Source of the DNA: Deltaproteobacteria bacterium
GTDB taxonomy: Bacteria; Desulfobacterota; DSM-4660; Desulfatiglandales; HGW-15
NCBI GenBank assembly: GCA_020060215.1
Contig: JAGVAP010000142.1
Coordinates: 124,001-188,000 of the forward strand
Direction: 5' to 3'
Length of the DNA: 64,000 bases
Shown here in pieces: positions 53,073 through 61,246 of this stretch. The notes under the pieces are model-generated. The model had not been told where the DNA came from, made no database searches, and was given only the letters and a program-made list of their open reading frames with translations. The stretch's first letter is position 1; each line of letters begins with the position of its first letter. The position numbers were made by a program, and so were the translations under genes.

Positions 53073-53128
53073 GGCCGGTTCTCCTTTTCAGGTAAGTGAA
53101 TCATATTATTTAACATCATTCGGAAAGG

Positions 53129-54616
53129 ATGACAACTTTTTTTTCAATGGAAGCGATCAACAGAGAACCCCAGCCTCTTGCAGACCTCTCCCCCGACCTG
53201 AACCGATCTCCCTCGGACCCCCGCCACATCCATCTGATGGGGATATGCGGGACGGGCATGGCCTCCCTGGCCGGCATGCTCAGGGAACAGGGACACACGG
53301 TAACGGGCTCGGACCAGAACGTCTACCCCCCCATGAGCGACTTCCTCCGGAGCCTGGAGATACCGATCATGGAGGGGTACAGGGCGGAAAACCTCCAGTC
53401 GGGACCGGACCTGGTCATTGTCGGAAACGTGATCACCCGCCTGAACCCGGAGGCGGTCGAACTGTCCCGCAGGAAGATCCCCTATCTCTCCATGCCGCAG
53501 GCCCTTCAAACGTTTGCCATGAAGGGGAAGCGCAACATCGTGGTTTCCGGCACCCATGGCAAGACCACCACGACCTCCCTCATCGCCTGGATCCTGGAGA
53601 AGGGGCGCAAAGAGCCCGGCTTCATGGTCGGGGGGATGCCGGTCAATTTCGGGCGGAATTTCAGGGTGGGGACAGGCCCCTTCTTTGTGGTCGAGGGGGA
53701 TGAGTACGACACGGCCTTCTTCGACAAGGGACCTAAATTTCTTCATTATGCACCCGCCATCGCCGTGATCACCTCCATCGAGTTCGACCACGCGGACATC
53801 TACCGCGACCTCAATCACGTGATCGAGAGCTTTCGCCGGTTCATCGCGCTCCTGCCTTCCGACGGCAGGCTCATCGTCAACGGCGACGACCCCATTGTCC
53901 TTGCCGAGGCGAAAGAGGCGCGCTGCCCTGTGACCACCTACGGGTTCGGGGAGGGGTGCGAGTGGCGGGCCGGTCCCGTCGCTTACGAGGACAGCCGGAC
54001 CCGACTGGAGGTCCTGCGGCGCGGGGAGAAGGCGATGACGGTCTTCACCCCCCTCTATGGAGAGCATAATCTCTCGAATCTCCTGTCTTCCGTGGTCCTG
54101 GCCGAAGCCGTCCAGCTGGAAAGGGCCGCTCTCCTGGAGGGACTGGCTACCTTCCGCGGAGTGAAGAGACGGCAGGAGGTGAAGGGGGATGTCAACGGGA
54201 TCCTGGTGCTGGACGATTTTGCGCACCACCCCACCGCCGTCAGGGAGACCCTCCGGGCGGTCAGGGAGAGGTTCGGCGGGAGGAGGCTCGTCGCGGTGTT
54301 CGAGCCGAGGTCCAACTCCAGCCGCAGAAAGGTCTTCCAGGAGGCCTATGCCGGGGCCTTTGCACAGGCGGACCTGGTCTTTGTCCCGAATCCTCCCATG
54401 CCCGAGAAGACGCCGCAGGACGAGAGGTTCTCATCCAAGGAACTCGTGGAAGACTTGCGCAGGCGGGGGCTCGACGCGGTCCACCGCCCGGGCACCGACG
54501 AACTCCTGGAGGAGATCCTCCGCCGGTGCCGGACCGGGGACGTGATCCTGTTCATGTCCAACGGGTCCTTCGACCACCTGCCGGCGAGGTTGGTGAAGGC
54601 ATTAGGTTGTGGCTAA
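53129..54616 (+). CDS. mpl: UDP-N-acetylmuramate:tripeptide ligase Mpl
   Basis: 495 residues. It joins UDP-MurNAc to recycled L-Ala-gamma-D-Glu-meso-DAP in cell-wall recycling. The Mur ligase P-loop GTHGKTTTTSL is near residue 140, VITSIEFDHADIY follows, and DDFAHHPTAVRETL is the Mpl-type C-domain motif. The N-terminal HLMGICGTGMASLAGMLREQGHTVTGSD is the UDP-binding Rossmann part shared with MurC. The N-terminal 30 residues are extra; ATG 53129 or 53147 may be the start, since the AAAGG box touches the first. Confidence 0.9.
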   Translation: MTTFFSMEAINREPQPLADLSPDLNRSPSDPRHIHLMGICGTGMASLAGMLREQGHTVTGSDQNVYPPMSDFLRSLEIPIMEGYRAENLQSGPDLVIVGNVITRLNPEAVELSRRKIPYLSMPQALQTFAMKGKRNIVVSGTHGKTTTTSLIAWILEKGRKEPGFMVGGMPVNFGRNFRVGTGPFFVVEGDEYDTAFFDKGPKFLHYAPAIAVITSIEFDHADIYRDLNHVIESFRRFIALLPSDGRLIVNGDDPIVLAEAKEARCPVTTYGFGEGCEWRAGPVAYEDSRTRLEVLRRGEKAMTVFTPLYGEHNLSNLLSSVVLAEAVQLERAALLEGLATFRGVKRRQEVKGDVNGILVLDDFAHHPTAVRETLRAVRERFGGRRLVAVFEPRSNSSRRKVFQEAYAGAFAQADLVFVPNPPMPEKTPQDERFSSKELVEDLRRRGLDAVHRPGTDELLEEILRRCRTGDVILFMSNGSFDHLPARLVKALGCG

Positions 54617-55201
54617 ATGAAGGAATAATCCACCGGCATGCCAGTGTATGAACAATGGCTATGCCAGTGCCGGGAACAAGGAAATGTTTCCCAAATAAAG
54701 CGCCGAAATGGATCAGAACCCTCACTACGAGCCGGAATCGGCGTATAAACTTCCACATGAATAATAATGATTGAACCGCTATTCCTGTAGGAGCAAGCTC
54801 CTGCTTGCGATTCTTTCAGTTCCGAGAAGATCGGGAAGCAGGAGCTTGCTCCAGAAACCACCAGGAGCCACTGTTCGATCGATCTTGCCACCTCCGGCGG
54901 CAAGCGACCGGGGCTGACCTCCTTGAAAGGTAACGGGGTAGTCGGTACGGAATCCCTTTCATGCCTCATGCGCAAGGATTTGTCGGAGCCAGCTCTCCAC
55001 GGTGATGTTGCCCTGGGGCGTGGCCACGCTTCCGGAACACATCCCGGGGCAAAATAGCTCCTCGTCAGGCGGACTCACGGGAAAAGACCTCTAAGCCGGA
55101 CTTGCGGCGTAATGCGCCGGATCTTCATTTGACGAACACGCGGATCTTTGTTAATAATCGTCCAGATTGTTCCACATACGGCTGGAAAGGAGGCTTGAGC
55201 C
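54617..55201. other. Intergenic region, 585 bp, with inverted repeat and a possible short frame
   Basis: No convincing gene. The 17-bp arms GGAGCAAGCTCCTGCTT (54790-54806) and AAGCAGGAGCTTGCTCC (54836-54852) are perfect inverse complements around 29 nt. A minus-strand frame at 55078-54959 (GTG start, about 39 codons, containing FCPGMCSGSVATPQGNITVE) might be a small or remnant gene, but no family was recognised. A minus-strand open stretch at 54613-54975 has no supporting motif. Confidence 0.45.
54790..54852. repeat. Perfect 17-bp inverted repeat
   Basis: GGAGCAAGCTCCTGCTT and its inverse complement enclose 29 nt. The arms themselves contain GGAGCAAGCTCC, so several hairpins are possible. 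No T-run follows in either direction. Confidence 0.75.
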
Positions 55202-55702
55202 ATGGCGGCGGAATCTCCCTTGAAAGGGAAAACCGTACTGGTGGTCGATGATGAGCCCGATATCCTGGAGACGGTGGCGGAAGAGCTGGAGATGTGTATC
55301 GTGGACAAGGCCCAGGATTATGACACGGCTCTTCAGTATCTGGCCAGCTATACCTACGACGTGGTCATACTCGACATCATGGGAGTGAACGGGTTCGATC
55401 TCCTGGAAAACTCCGTGGACAGAGGATTCCCCACGGTCATGCTGACGGCGCACGCCCTGACTCCCGAGGCCCTGAAGAAATCCATCAAACTGGGAGCCGT
55501 CTCCTTCCTTCCCAAGGACAAGATGACCGAACTCAGGCCCTTCATCGAGGAGGTGGTGCTCGGAGAGGGAAGACCGGTCTGGCAGAAGTTCTTTGAAAGG
55601 CTCGGAGCCTACTTCAACAAACGCTTCGGTCCTGACTGGGTGGAGCGGGACAAGTTCTTCAAGGAATTCAAACAAGAGGTTCTGAAGAGCGCCCGAGGGT
55701 AG
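55202..55702 (+). CDS. Response regulator receiver protein without output domain (paralogue A)
   Basis: 166 residues. Receiver-domain residues: Asp16-Asp17 acidic pocket in VLVVDDEPD, phosphoacceptor Asp58 in VVILDIMGVNGFDLLE, Thr in VMLTAHAL, Lys in SFLPKDKM. The remaining 50 residues are a short conserved tail (FFERLGAYFNKRFGPDWVERDKFFKEFKQE) with no helix-turn-helix or enzymatic motif. Start ATG 55202 has GGAAAGGAGG upstream. It shares its layout and tail with the oppositely oriented gene at 56099-56587. Such a protein probably acts by protein-protein contact. No sensor kinase gene was found next to it. Confidence 0.88.
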   Translation: MAAESPLKGKTVLVVDDEPDILETVAEELEMCIVDKAQDYDTALQYLASYTYDVVILDIMGVNGFDLLENSVDRGFPTVMLTAHALTPEALKKSIKLGAVSFLPKDKMTELRPFIEEVVLGEGRPVWQKFFERLGAYFNKRFGPDWVERDKFFKEFKQEVLKSARG

Positions 55703-55866
55703 CCCCAAAATCGCGGCCGGAAGCCTGCCTCCATGCGGGTTTGCAGCCGGCCTGTGCTCTTGGGGGATGCCTGCCCTGAGCGAAAAGGAAAACACGGCTG
55801 TCTGCCGGCGAGCTCAGCTGCGAAATTGGACAGCCCTTAAAAGTCGAAGATTGCGGCAGCTGCATG

Positions 55867-55896
55867 GATGGGTTTCGCTGCGCTCCACCCATCCTA
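55867..55896 (-). repeat. GATGGGT-type dispersed repeat, half copy
   Basis: GATGGGTTTCGCTGCGCTCC followed by ACCCATCCTA, one change from the core. It lies between the two response regulator genes. Confidence 0.75.
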
Positions 55897-55923
55897 CGAC
55901 GCTGCCCGAATTTTCCTCTTTCC

Positions 55924-56002
55924 GTCATCCCGGTGAAAACCGGGATCCAGTACCTCCAACCGTTTGCGGAACACCTCCGATTCAGGTTTTCACCGGGATG
56001 AC
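55924..56002. repeat. Inverted repeat, GTCATCCCGGTGAAAAC arms
   Basis: Arms 55924-55940 (GTCATCCCGGTGAAAAC) and 55986-56002 (GTTTTCACCGGGATGAC) are perfect inverse complements of 17 bp, with an inner CGGGATCCAG stretch next to the left arm. It resembles the common CATTCCCGCG-type bacterial interspersed element. Confidence 0.75.
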
Positions 56003-56035
56003 GACTCTTCGCGAGACCGTCAGACTTGGTGAGAG

Positions 56036-56067
56036 ACAAAAAAGAGAGGCCGGGGAACCCGGCCTCT
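56036..56067 (-). terminator. Rho-independent terminator of the 56099-56587 gene
   Basis: On the minus strand the stem AGAGGCCGGG / CCCGGCCTCT (3-nt loop) is followed by CTTTTTTG, a textbook intrinsic terminator. It lies 31 bp after the stop codon of the response regulator. Arms are 56045-56054 and 56058-56067. Confidence 0.85.
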
Positions 56068-56098
56068 ACGGTTCCGCAGGGTCCCCGGGGCGGAACGC

Positions 56099-56587
56099 TC
56101 ACATCCAGATCTTGAACTTTTCCCAGAACTCCTTTTCGTCGTTCTGCCAGTCCGGGCCGAACTTCTCATCATAGAACGTTCCCCATCTGTCCAGCCATCG
56201 CGACCAGAAATGGCGCCCCTTTGCCTTGTCTTCAAGGACTTCTCTCAAGAAGACGGGGAGATCGGTCAGTCTCTCTTTCGGCAGGTAGGAGGCGGCGCCG
56301 CCCCGGAAGGATTTCACGATGTGCTCCGGGCTCAAGGCGTGGGCCGTCAGCATGACTGCGGTCACGCCCCGCTGGTTGGCCAGTTCCAGCAGCCCGTAGC
56401 CGTCCACGCCCATGATATCCAGGACGGCCAGATCGAATCTCTCATGCTTCAGAATCGTCTCCGCCTCCTCGAAGCTGGTGGCGCTCCTGACCTCGCACAT
56501 GGAAAGCAATGCCGCCGCCGTTTCCACCACGTCCGGTTCATCATCGACCACCAGGATCCTTTTCCCGGCAAGTATATCTTTCTCCAT
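56099..56587 (-). CDS. Response regulator receiver protein without output domain (paralogue B)
   Basis: 162 residues. Receiver: DDEPDVVETAAALL with the acidic pair at 15-16, phosphoacceptor Asp57 in AVLDIMGVDGYGLLE, Thr in VMLTAHALSPEHI, Lys in SYLPKERL. The tail FWSRWLDRWGTFYDEKFGPDW matches paralogue A (FFERLGAYFNKRFGPDW) at FGPDW and in its aromatic spacing. Start ATG 56587 has GGGAGG upstream. It is downstream of the acyl-CoA dehydrogenase gene on the same strand (35 bp), so it may be the last gene of that operon, ended by the terminator at 56036-56067. Confidence 0.88.
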   Translation of the reverse strand: MEKDILAGKRILVVDDEPDVVETAAALLSMCEVRSATSFEEAETILKHERFDLAVLDIMGVDGYGLLELANQRGVTAVMLTAHALSPEHIVKSFRGGAASYLPKERLTDLPVFLREVLEDKAKGRHFWSRWLDRWGTFYDEKFGPDWQNDEKEFWEKFKIWM

Positions 56588-56622
56588 CCCGTTTCCTCCC
56601 TGGGAGCGGGTCCCGTATCGTG

Positions 56623-58143
56623 CTAGAAGACGTTCTCCTCCTGAACCCATGCCGGAAACCATCGATAGTGGTCTTCGGGGTATGCGCGGTTCAGCCCTTC
56701 GTAGGTGGCCTTTGCCAGTGCAATGCCTCTCTTGTCCCGAAGGAGGATCACCAGCCCTTTGCGCTCCAGCCCGAGGAGCGCTTCATCCAGCTTCCCTTCC
56801 GCCACATCGAAGAAGGTCTTGAGGTCCTCCCGGCTCATGTGGAGCCCCGGGTTGACCCGGTAGTCCTCCGCCAGCACCTTCAACAGGTTCTCTTCATCCA
56901 CAACGCTGCTTTTCTCCGGCGGTTTCCCGGCCGGGACCGGCACCCCCAGTCCTTCGTGAATGACCCTCCGCGGCATCTTGAGATCCTCGGCCCACTGTTT
57001 CAGTCCGGTCCTCTGGATCACGAGCCTGCAGGCCTCCATGGTGCCGCCTGCGATGTTCTCCACCTTGGCCACATGCATGATGGCGGAAAGGGGGTAGAAC
57101 GGCGTCAATCCGTCTCCTCCCATGACCTGGATGGCGTCCAGGCTCGAAGCCATGACCCCTTCGCAGTTGAACACCTTCGCCATGTTGGACTCCAGGGTGA
57201 TGTCCCATCCCAGATCCCACAGATAAGCCGTGTAATAGGTGAGCAACCGGGCGATCTTCCACCGCGTCATCATGTCTGCGATCTTGAACTGGTTGTTGGT
57301 GAAGCTGATGGTAGGCTTCCCGAACTGCACCCTTCTTTCCGCGTAGGGGACCGCGTTCCTGAGCAGCTCGCCCATCCATCCCACGGTCTGGGCGCAGATC
57401 AGGCTCCTCTCGAAATTGAGCCCTGCGGTCATCACCCGCCATCCATCCCCTTCTCCCCCGATCCTGTTCTCCAGCGGCACCGGCACATCCCTGAAGTCGA
57501 GGACCCCGTTCTGGATGTTTTCGAACCCGATGATCTCGTTGATTTTCTCCACCGAAAAACCCGGGAAGCCCTTCTCCACCACGAACGCGGTAAGATGCCT
57601 GTACCGCTTCCGGTCCTCCGGGTCATCGCTGGTCCGGGCATAGACCATGTACCTCTGGGCCGCACCCGCCGAGACGATGTATCTCTTCTTCCCGTTCAGG
57701 AGATACCCGGTTCCGTTGCGGGTCGCGCGCATTTCCTGGGCCGCGGCATCGGTGCCCGCAAATGGCTCCGTAATCACGATCGCGCCCAGCTCTCCCCTGG
57801 CAATCCGGGGCAGGAATCGCGCCTTCTGATCCTCCGTGCCGAACTCGATGATCTGGCGCAACCCTCCAAGCATGTTGCCCACGAAGATGCGCCCCGGGCC
57901 GGGCATGCGGTTCATGGCTTCTGCCGCGATACAGGCCCCTGTCGCCCCAAGGCCCATGCCCCCATACTCCTTGGGGACGCCCGCCCCGCCATACCCCTTC
58001 TCGGTGATCCGATCGAAGATCTCCCTGGGGAACTGCCTCTTCCACCTGGTCTCCGCATCCAGGGGCATGACCTCCTCGGCGAAACCCCGGATCTCTCGAT
58101 CGAACTTCTTGTGCTCTTCCGTCCACCATGGATAAATGTCCAT
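56623..58143 (-). CDS. Acyl-CoA dehydrogenase with C-terminal extension and Glu relocated
   Basis: 506 residues; ordinary acyl-CoA dehydrogenases have about 380. The core (residues 1 to about 385) has IAAEAMNRMPGPG, AIVITEPFAGTDAAAQEM (FAD-binding ITEPxxGSD-type), GGDGLTPFYPLSAIM and IAGGTMEACRLVIQR. The canonical catalytic Glu of the YEGT motif is replaced by Gly366 (AGGT). Glu245 in GLNFERSLI occupies the position used by isovaleryl-CoA and long-chain dehydrogenases, so catalysis is likely through that residue. The extra 100 C-terminal residues (ENLLKVLAEDYRVNPGLHMSREDLKTFFDVAEGKL..., VILLRDKRGIALA) look like a winged helix. Start ATG 58143 has AAAGGAGG upstream. It probably oxidises the CoA ester made by the ligase gene upstream. 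Confidence 0.85.
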   Translation of the reverse strand: MDIYPWWTEEHKKFDREIRGFAEEVMPLDAETRWKRQFPREIFDRITEKGYGGAGVPKEYGGMGLGATGACIAAEAMNRMPGPGRIFVGNMLGGLRQIIEFGTEDQKARFLPRIARGELGAIVITEPFAGTDAAAQEMRATRNGTGYLLNGKKRYIVSAGAAQRYMVYARTSDDPEDRKRYRHLTAFVVEKGFPGFSVEKINEIIGFENIQNGVLDFRDVPVPLENRIGGEGDGWRVMTAGLNFERSLICAQTVGWMGELLRNAVPYAERRVQFGKPTISFTNNQFKIADMMTRWKIARLLTYYTAYLWDLGWDITLESNMAKVFNCEGVMASSLDAIQVMGGDGLTPFYPLSAIMHVAKVENIAGGTMEACRLVIQRTGLKQWAEDLKMPRRVIHEGLGVPVPAGKPPEKSSVVDEENLLKVLAEDYRVNPGLHMSREDLKTFFDVAEGKLDEALLGLERKGLVILLRDKRGIALAKATYEGLNRAYPEDHYRWFPAWVQEENVF

Positions 58144-58223
58144 GTCGTCCTCCTTTGGGTATTCATCATGCAATCGGGCAAAGCCAGGGTGCCCCTCCCT
58201 TGCCGCGGGCGCGGCCGATTTTC

Positions 58224-58301
58224 GTAGAGCGGAGCGGAACCCATCTATTCAAGGGGCCGGGCCGCAAGACCGATGGGTTTCGCTCCGCTCCACCCATCCT
58301 A
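58224..58301. repeat. GATGGGT-type palindromic repeat, one arm truncated
   Basis: The right arm (58272-58301) is a perfect core copy GATGGGTTTCGCTCCGCTCC plus ACCCATCCTA. The left arm (58224-58245) has lost eight bases (GTAG joined to AGCGGAGCGGAACCCATC). 26 nt separate them. It lies between the cyclase and dehydrogenase genes. Confidence 0.8.
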
Positions 58302-58337
58302 CGAATCGCGGTCTGAAAGCAGAGGGCCCAAGTGCTG

Positions 58338-59108
58338 CTACTCGTCCAGGATCGCCACCGCCCGCACCCAGCCGCTGCTCGCCCGATGGATCTTGACGGG
58401 GAAGACCGCCACCTTGAAGCCGAACGGCCTGGGGAGCTTGTCCAGGTTCGCCAGGTTTTCAAGGTGGCAATACTCCTTTTCCTTTCCTACGAAGTGGCCC
58501 GCCCAGAAAACGCTCCTGTTACCGGTCTCCTTGATCTCCTGCATCATTGCGGCCATGGGCCTGTCCCAACCCCAGGCATCGATGCCCATGATCTTTACGC
58601 CCTGGTCGATCAGCCAGGAGGTCGATTCCCTGCCCATACCCGGGTGTTTGCCCTCGTACCCCGGCTGCCCGTACGAGCGGGAGACATCGGTTCTGATCAA
58701 CACAATGTCCAGGGGCTTGATGGCGTAGCCGATCCCGGCGACCGCCCCCTGGACGTCCTCGGCCGTGATCAGATCGCCGGCCTTCTTGTGGGTGAAGTCC
58801 AGCACCACCCCGTCGGAGTAACACCACTCCAGGGGTATCTGATCCGCGGTCTTCGCAGGTTTCCCTTCGCAGAGAGGCCCCCAGTGATACGGGGCATCGA
58901 GGTGGGTCCCCGCGTGGGTGCTCAGCAGCACCTCTTCCTCTGCGGCGAACCGGTTCTCGGGGAAGAAGTCCTCCGGCAGGCCGAACATCTTGCCCCGCAC
59001 CTGGGCCCCTTCCTCGTGGGTGTGGTAGGTGATGGCCGACTGGATGAACGAGCCGGGCGGATTGTTCACCAGCGTGACGCTGAGGTCGATGATTCTGGGT
59101 CTTCCCAT
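58338..59108 (-). CDS. Cyclase-family metal-dependent hydrolase (kynurenine formamidase-like fold)
   Basis: 256 residues. The family motif HAGTHLDAPYHW gives His65, His69, Asp71 and His75, the metal (Zn or Mn) ligands of the cyclase/kynurenine formamidase fold. The MGIDAWGWDRPMAAM loop is close to the substrate pocket. Start ATG 59108 has GAAGGAGG upstream. Members hydrolyse amides or lactones or open rings. In this place, between a TRAP transporter and an acyl-CoA dehydrogenase, it may open a ring or hydrolyse an intermediate in organic-acid breakdown. The substrate is not deducible. Confidence 0.82.
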   Translation of the reverse strand: MGRPRIIDLSVTLVNNPPGSFIQSAITYHTHEEGAQVRGKMFGLPEDFFPENRFAAEEEVLLSTHAGTHLDAPYHWGPLCEGKPAKTADQIPLEWCYSDGVVLDFTHKKAGDLITAEDVQGAVAGIGYAIKPLDIVLIRTDVSRSYGQPGYEGKHPGMGRESTSWLIDQGVKIMGIDAWGWDRPMAAMMQEIKETGNRSVFWAGHFVGKEKEYCHLENLANLDKLPRPFGFKVAVFPVKIHRASSGWVRAVAILDE

Positions 59109-59135
59109 GTAATTCCTCCTTCTTTTTTCCGTCCC

Positions 59136-59245
59136 GCCGCGAAGAGACAAAGACACCAGGAAGAATACTGGTCTTCTTTGTGCCTTCCGCCTTCGTGACG
59201 CGCCATAGCGCCACTCCGGCGCGAGGGCGGTAGTGCCTTTGCGGC
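59136..59245. repeat. Interrupted palindrome: family of 27409 with a 45-bp insert
   Basis: The left arm (59136-59167, GCCGCGAAGAGACAAAGACA...) and right arm are of the same family as 27409-27473. The right arm is broken after TGTGCCTT (59186) by 45 bp (59187-59231) and resumes at AGTGCCTTTGCGGC (59232-59245). The insert starts CCGCCTTCGTGACGCG and ends GCGCGAGGGCGGT, a near-palindrome itself. It fills the 172-bp gap between dctM and the cyclase gene. Confidence 0.75.
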
Positions 59246-59280
59246 ACATCTTCTCAGCAGACTCAAACCGTGCGCCCTTC

Positions 59281-60594
59281 CTATCCCGTGATCCCCGGCA
59301 GCCAGAGCGCAAGAAAGGGAAACATCATGATCAGGATCATGGCCAGAAGGCTGCAGCCGATAAAGGGAAAGGCCGCTTTGTAGACATCCATCATGGTGGT
59401 GTCCTTGGAGGACACCCCCCTCATGACAAAGAGACTCAAGCCGAAAGGCGGCGAGATCCCGGCGATCTCGATGTTGATCAGGTAGATCACGGCAAACCAG
59501 ACGTCGCTGAAACCCAGCTGCTTTACCACGGGGATGAAGATCGGCAGGGTGATCATCATGATCGAGACGACATCCATCAAACATCCCAGAAAGAGGATGA
59601 TGATCTGCATGGCGATGATGATCACGATGGGCGATACCGGCAGGGTGGCGGAAAACTCGGCCAGCCCTGCGCTGGCCCCGGTAAAGGCCAGGATCTGGCT
59701 GAATGCCTGAGCCCCCCCGATGACGATCAGGATCATCCCGGTCACCGACAGGGAGGAGACCGTGGTCTTCCTGACGACTTCCCAGTTCAAACGGCCGTAG
59801 CAGGCCGCCAGGATGCAGGTGCCGACGGCCCCGCAGGCAGCGGCCTCCGAGGGCGAGGCGATGCCCAGGAACATCAACCCGATGACGGCAAAGATCACGA
59901 ACCCCTGCGGCAGGACGTACTTGGCCGTATCCCGAAGCTTCTCGGAAAGGGGGATCTTCCCCACATCGTAGGTCGGGGCCAGGTCCGGCTGGAGGATGCA
60001 CCGCACCATGATATAGGTCGCCATGATGGCGGCCACCAGCAGTCCCGGAACGATGATACCGATGAGGATCCTGCTGATGGAGATCTCCCCTATGGCGCCG
60101 CACAGCACGGCCAGTGCGCTCGGGGGGATCAGCATGGCGAGACCGCCGCTCCCCAGGATGGGCCCCAGGCTCATGGGCTTCTGGTAGCCCTGTCTCTGCA
60201 TCTCGGGAACCAGGGTGGACCCCAGCATGGCCACGCTTGCGATGCTGGTCCCGGTGAGGGCCGAAAACAAGGTCCCGGAGGCTACGGCCAGCAGCGCGAG
60301 TCTCCCGGGCAGCTTCCCCATCCACTTTCCCACGACCTCGATCAGCGCAGGGGCGATCTTGGACTGGAACATGACCTCTCCCATCAGGATGAAGAGGGGA
60401 ATGGGGAGCAGGATGAAACTGTTGAGGCTGCTGTACAGGGAGTTGATCAGGTTCTGGAGGCCCATCAGCCCGCCGAAAAGGACATACATGCCGATGACGT
60501 TCACAATAAAGAAACAGAGTGCGATGGGCATCCCCGTCAGCATCAGGAGGACCAGAAATCCGAATATCCCCAGGAGCCAAATCTGCCATTCCAT
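59281..60594 (-). CDS. dctM: TRAP transporter large permease DctM
   Basis: 437 residues with about 12 hydrophobic spans. GTSIASVAMLGSTLVPEMQRQGY and SGGLAMLIPPSALAVLCGAIGEISI are the DctM signature, along with TLPIFIPVVKQLGFSDVWFAVIYLINIEIAGISPPFGLSLF. It carries organic acid together with Na+ through the inner membrane. Start ATG 60594 has GGAG upstream. It is 18 bp after dctQ. Confidence 0.93.
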   Translation of the reverse strand: MEWQIWLLGIFGFLVLLMLTGMPIALCFFIVNVIGMYVLFGGLMGLQNLINSLYSSLNSFILLPIPLFILMGEVMFQSKIAPALIEVVGKWMGKLPGRLALLAVASGTLFSALTGTSIASVAMLGSTLVPEMQRQGYQKPMSLGPILGSGGLAMLIPPSALAVLCGAIGEISISRILIGIIVPGLLVAAIMATYIMVRCILQPDLAPTYDVGKIPLSEKLRDTAKYVLPQGFVIFAVIGLMFLGIASPSEAAACGAVGTCILAACYGRLNWEVVRKTTVSSLSVTGMILIVIGGAQAFSQILAFTGASAGLAEFSATLPVSPIVIIIAMQIIILFLGCLMDVVSIMMITLPIFIPVVKQLGFSDVWFAVIYLINIEIAGISPPFGLSLFVMRGVSSKDTTMMDVYKAAFPFIGCSLLAMILIMMFPFLALWLPGITG

Positions 60595-60612
60595 GGTTGG
60601 ACTCCAGTTGTC

Positions 60613-61149
60613 CTAGTCGCTGAGGGAGGGGGCCCGTTGGAGGGCCGGACGGGCCTTCCCCCTCGCTTCCTTCCATCGACTGAACTGCTCAATGGCCCTG
60701 ATGAGGAACTGGATGGCAAAGAGAAGGCTGCCCACGAAGATGATCGCGATGATCGGCGACCTCGGCAGCATCAGCACCGTCGGCGTCTTGTTCCCCAGCC
60801 AGTAGATCGTGGTCATAAGGCCCGCCCCCGCCACAATGAGCATGAAGGCGGTGCCGATCAGGGAGGTGATGAAGTTCATCATGGCTTGTGATCCGGGGCT
60901 GAGCCGCTCCACCAGCAGGTCCATCTTCACATGACCTTCCTTCCTCAAGATCCAGCCGGCGGTCATGAACGGAATCCAGAGGACCAGGATGCTCGATATT
61001 TCGGCCACCCAGGTTGTCGGGCGTCCGAGATACCTGGAGAACACCTCGATGTTGACGATGATCATCTGCCCCCAGAACAGGATGCCCGCAAGCACCATGA
61101 CCGCGTCATTGAAGCGGTCCCATCCTTTGATCAGCCCACGAACGGACAT
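60613..61149 (-). CDS. dctQ: TRAP transporter small permease DctQ
   Basis: 178 residues with four spans: AVMVLAGILFWGQMIIVNIEVFSRYLG, ISSILVLWIPFMTAGWIL, FITSLIGTAFMLIVAGAGLM and IIAIIFVGSLLFAIQFLI. WVAEISSILVLWIPFMTAGWILRKEGHVKMDLL is the DctQ core. ATG 61149 has GGAGG upstream; a longer frame from 61209 has none. It is coupled with dctM. Confidence 0.88.
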   Translation of the reverse strand: MSVRGLIKGWDRFNDAVMVLAGILFWGQMIIVNIEVFSRYLGRPTTWVAEISSILVLWIPFMTAGWILRKEGHVKMDLLVERLSPGSQAMMNFITSLIGTAFMLIVAGAGLMTTIYWLGNKTPTVLMLPRSPIIAIIFVGSLLFAIQFLIRAIEQFSRWKEARGKARPALQRAPSLSD

Positions 61150-61246
61150 ACGGTGCCTCCATTGCGATCCGGCGGCCTGCCCATGCATCGTCCCGGCGGG
61201 ATGGGACATCAGACGTCCTGCGGATCGCTCTGCAGTCTGGTAAACT

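Noticed and set aside
54613..54975. 120-codon minus-strand frame after mpl
   Set aside because: No family motif, poor start context, and it includes the palindromic repeat, so it is probably non-coding.
59066..60891. Long frames on both strands overlapping dctM
   Set aside because: dctM has the correct family motifs and start. The other frames are out-of-frame readings with no motif.
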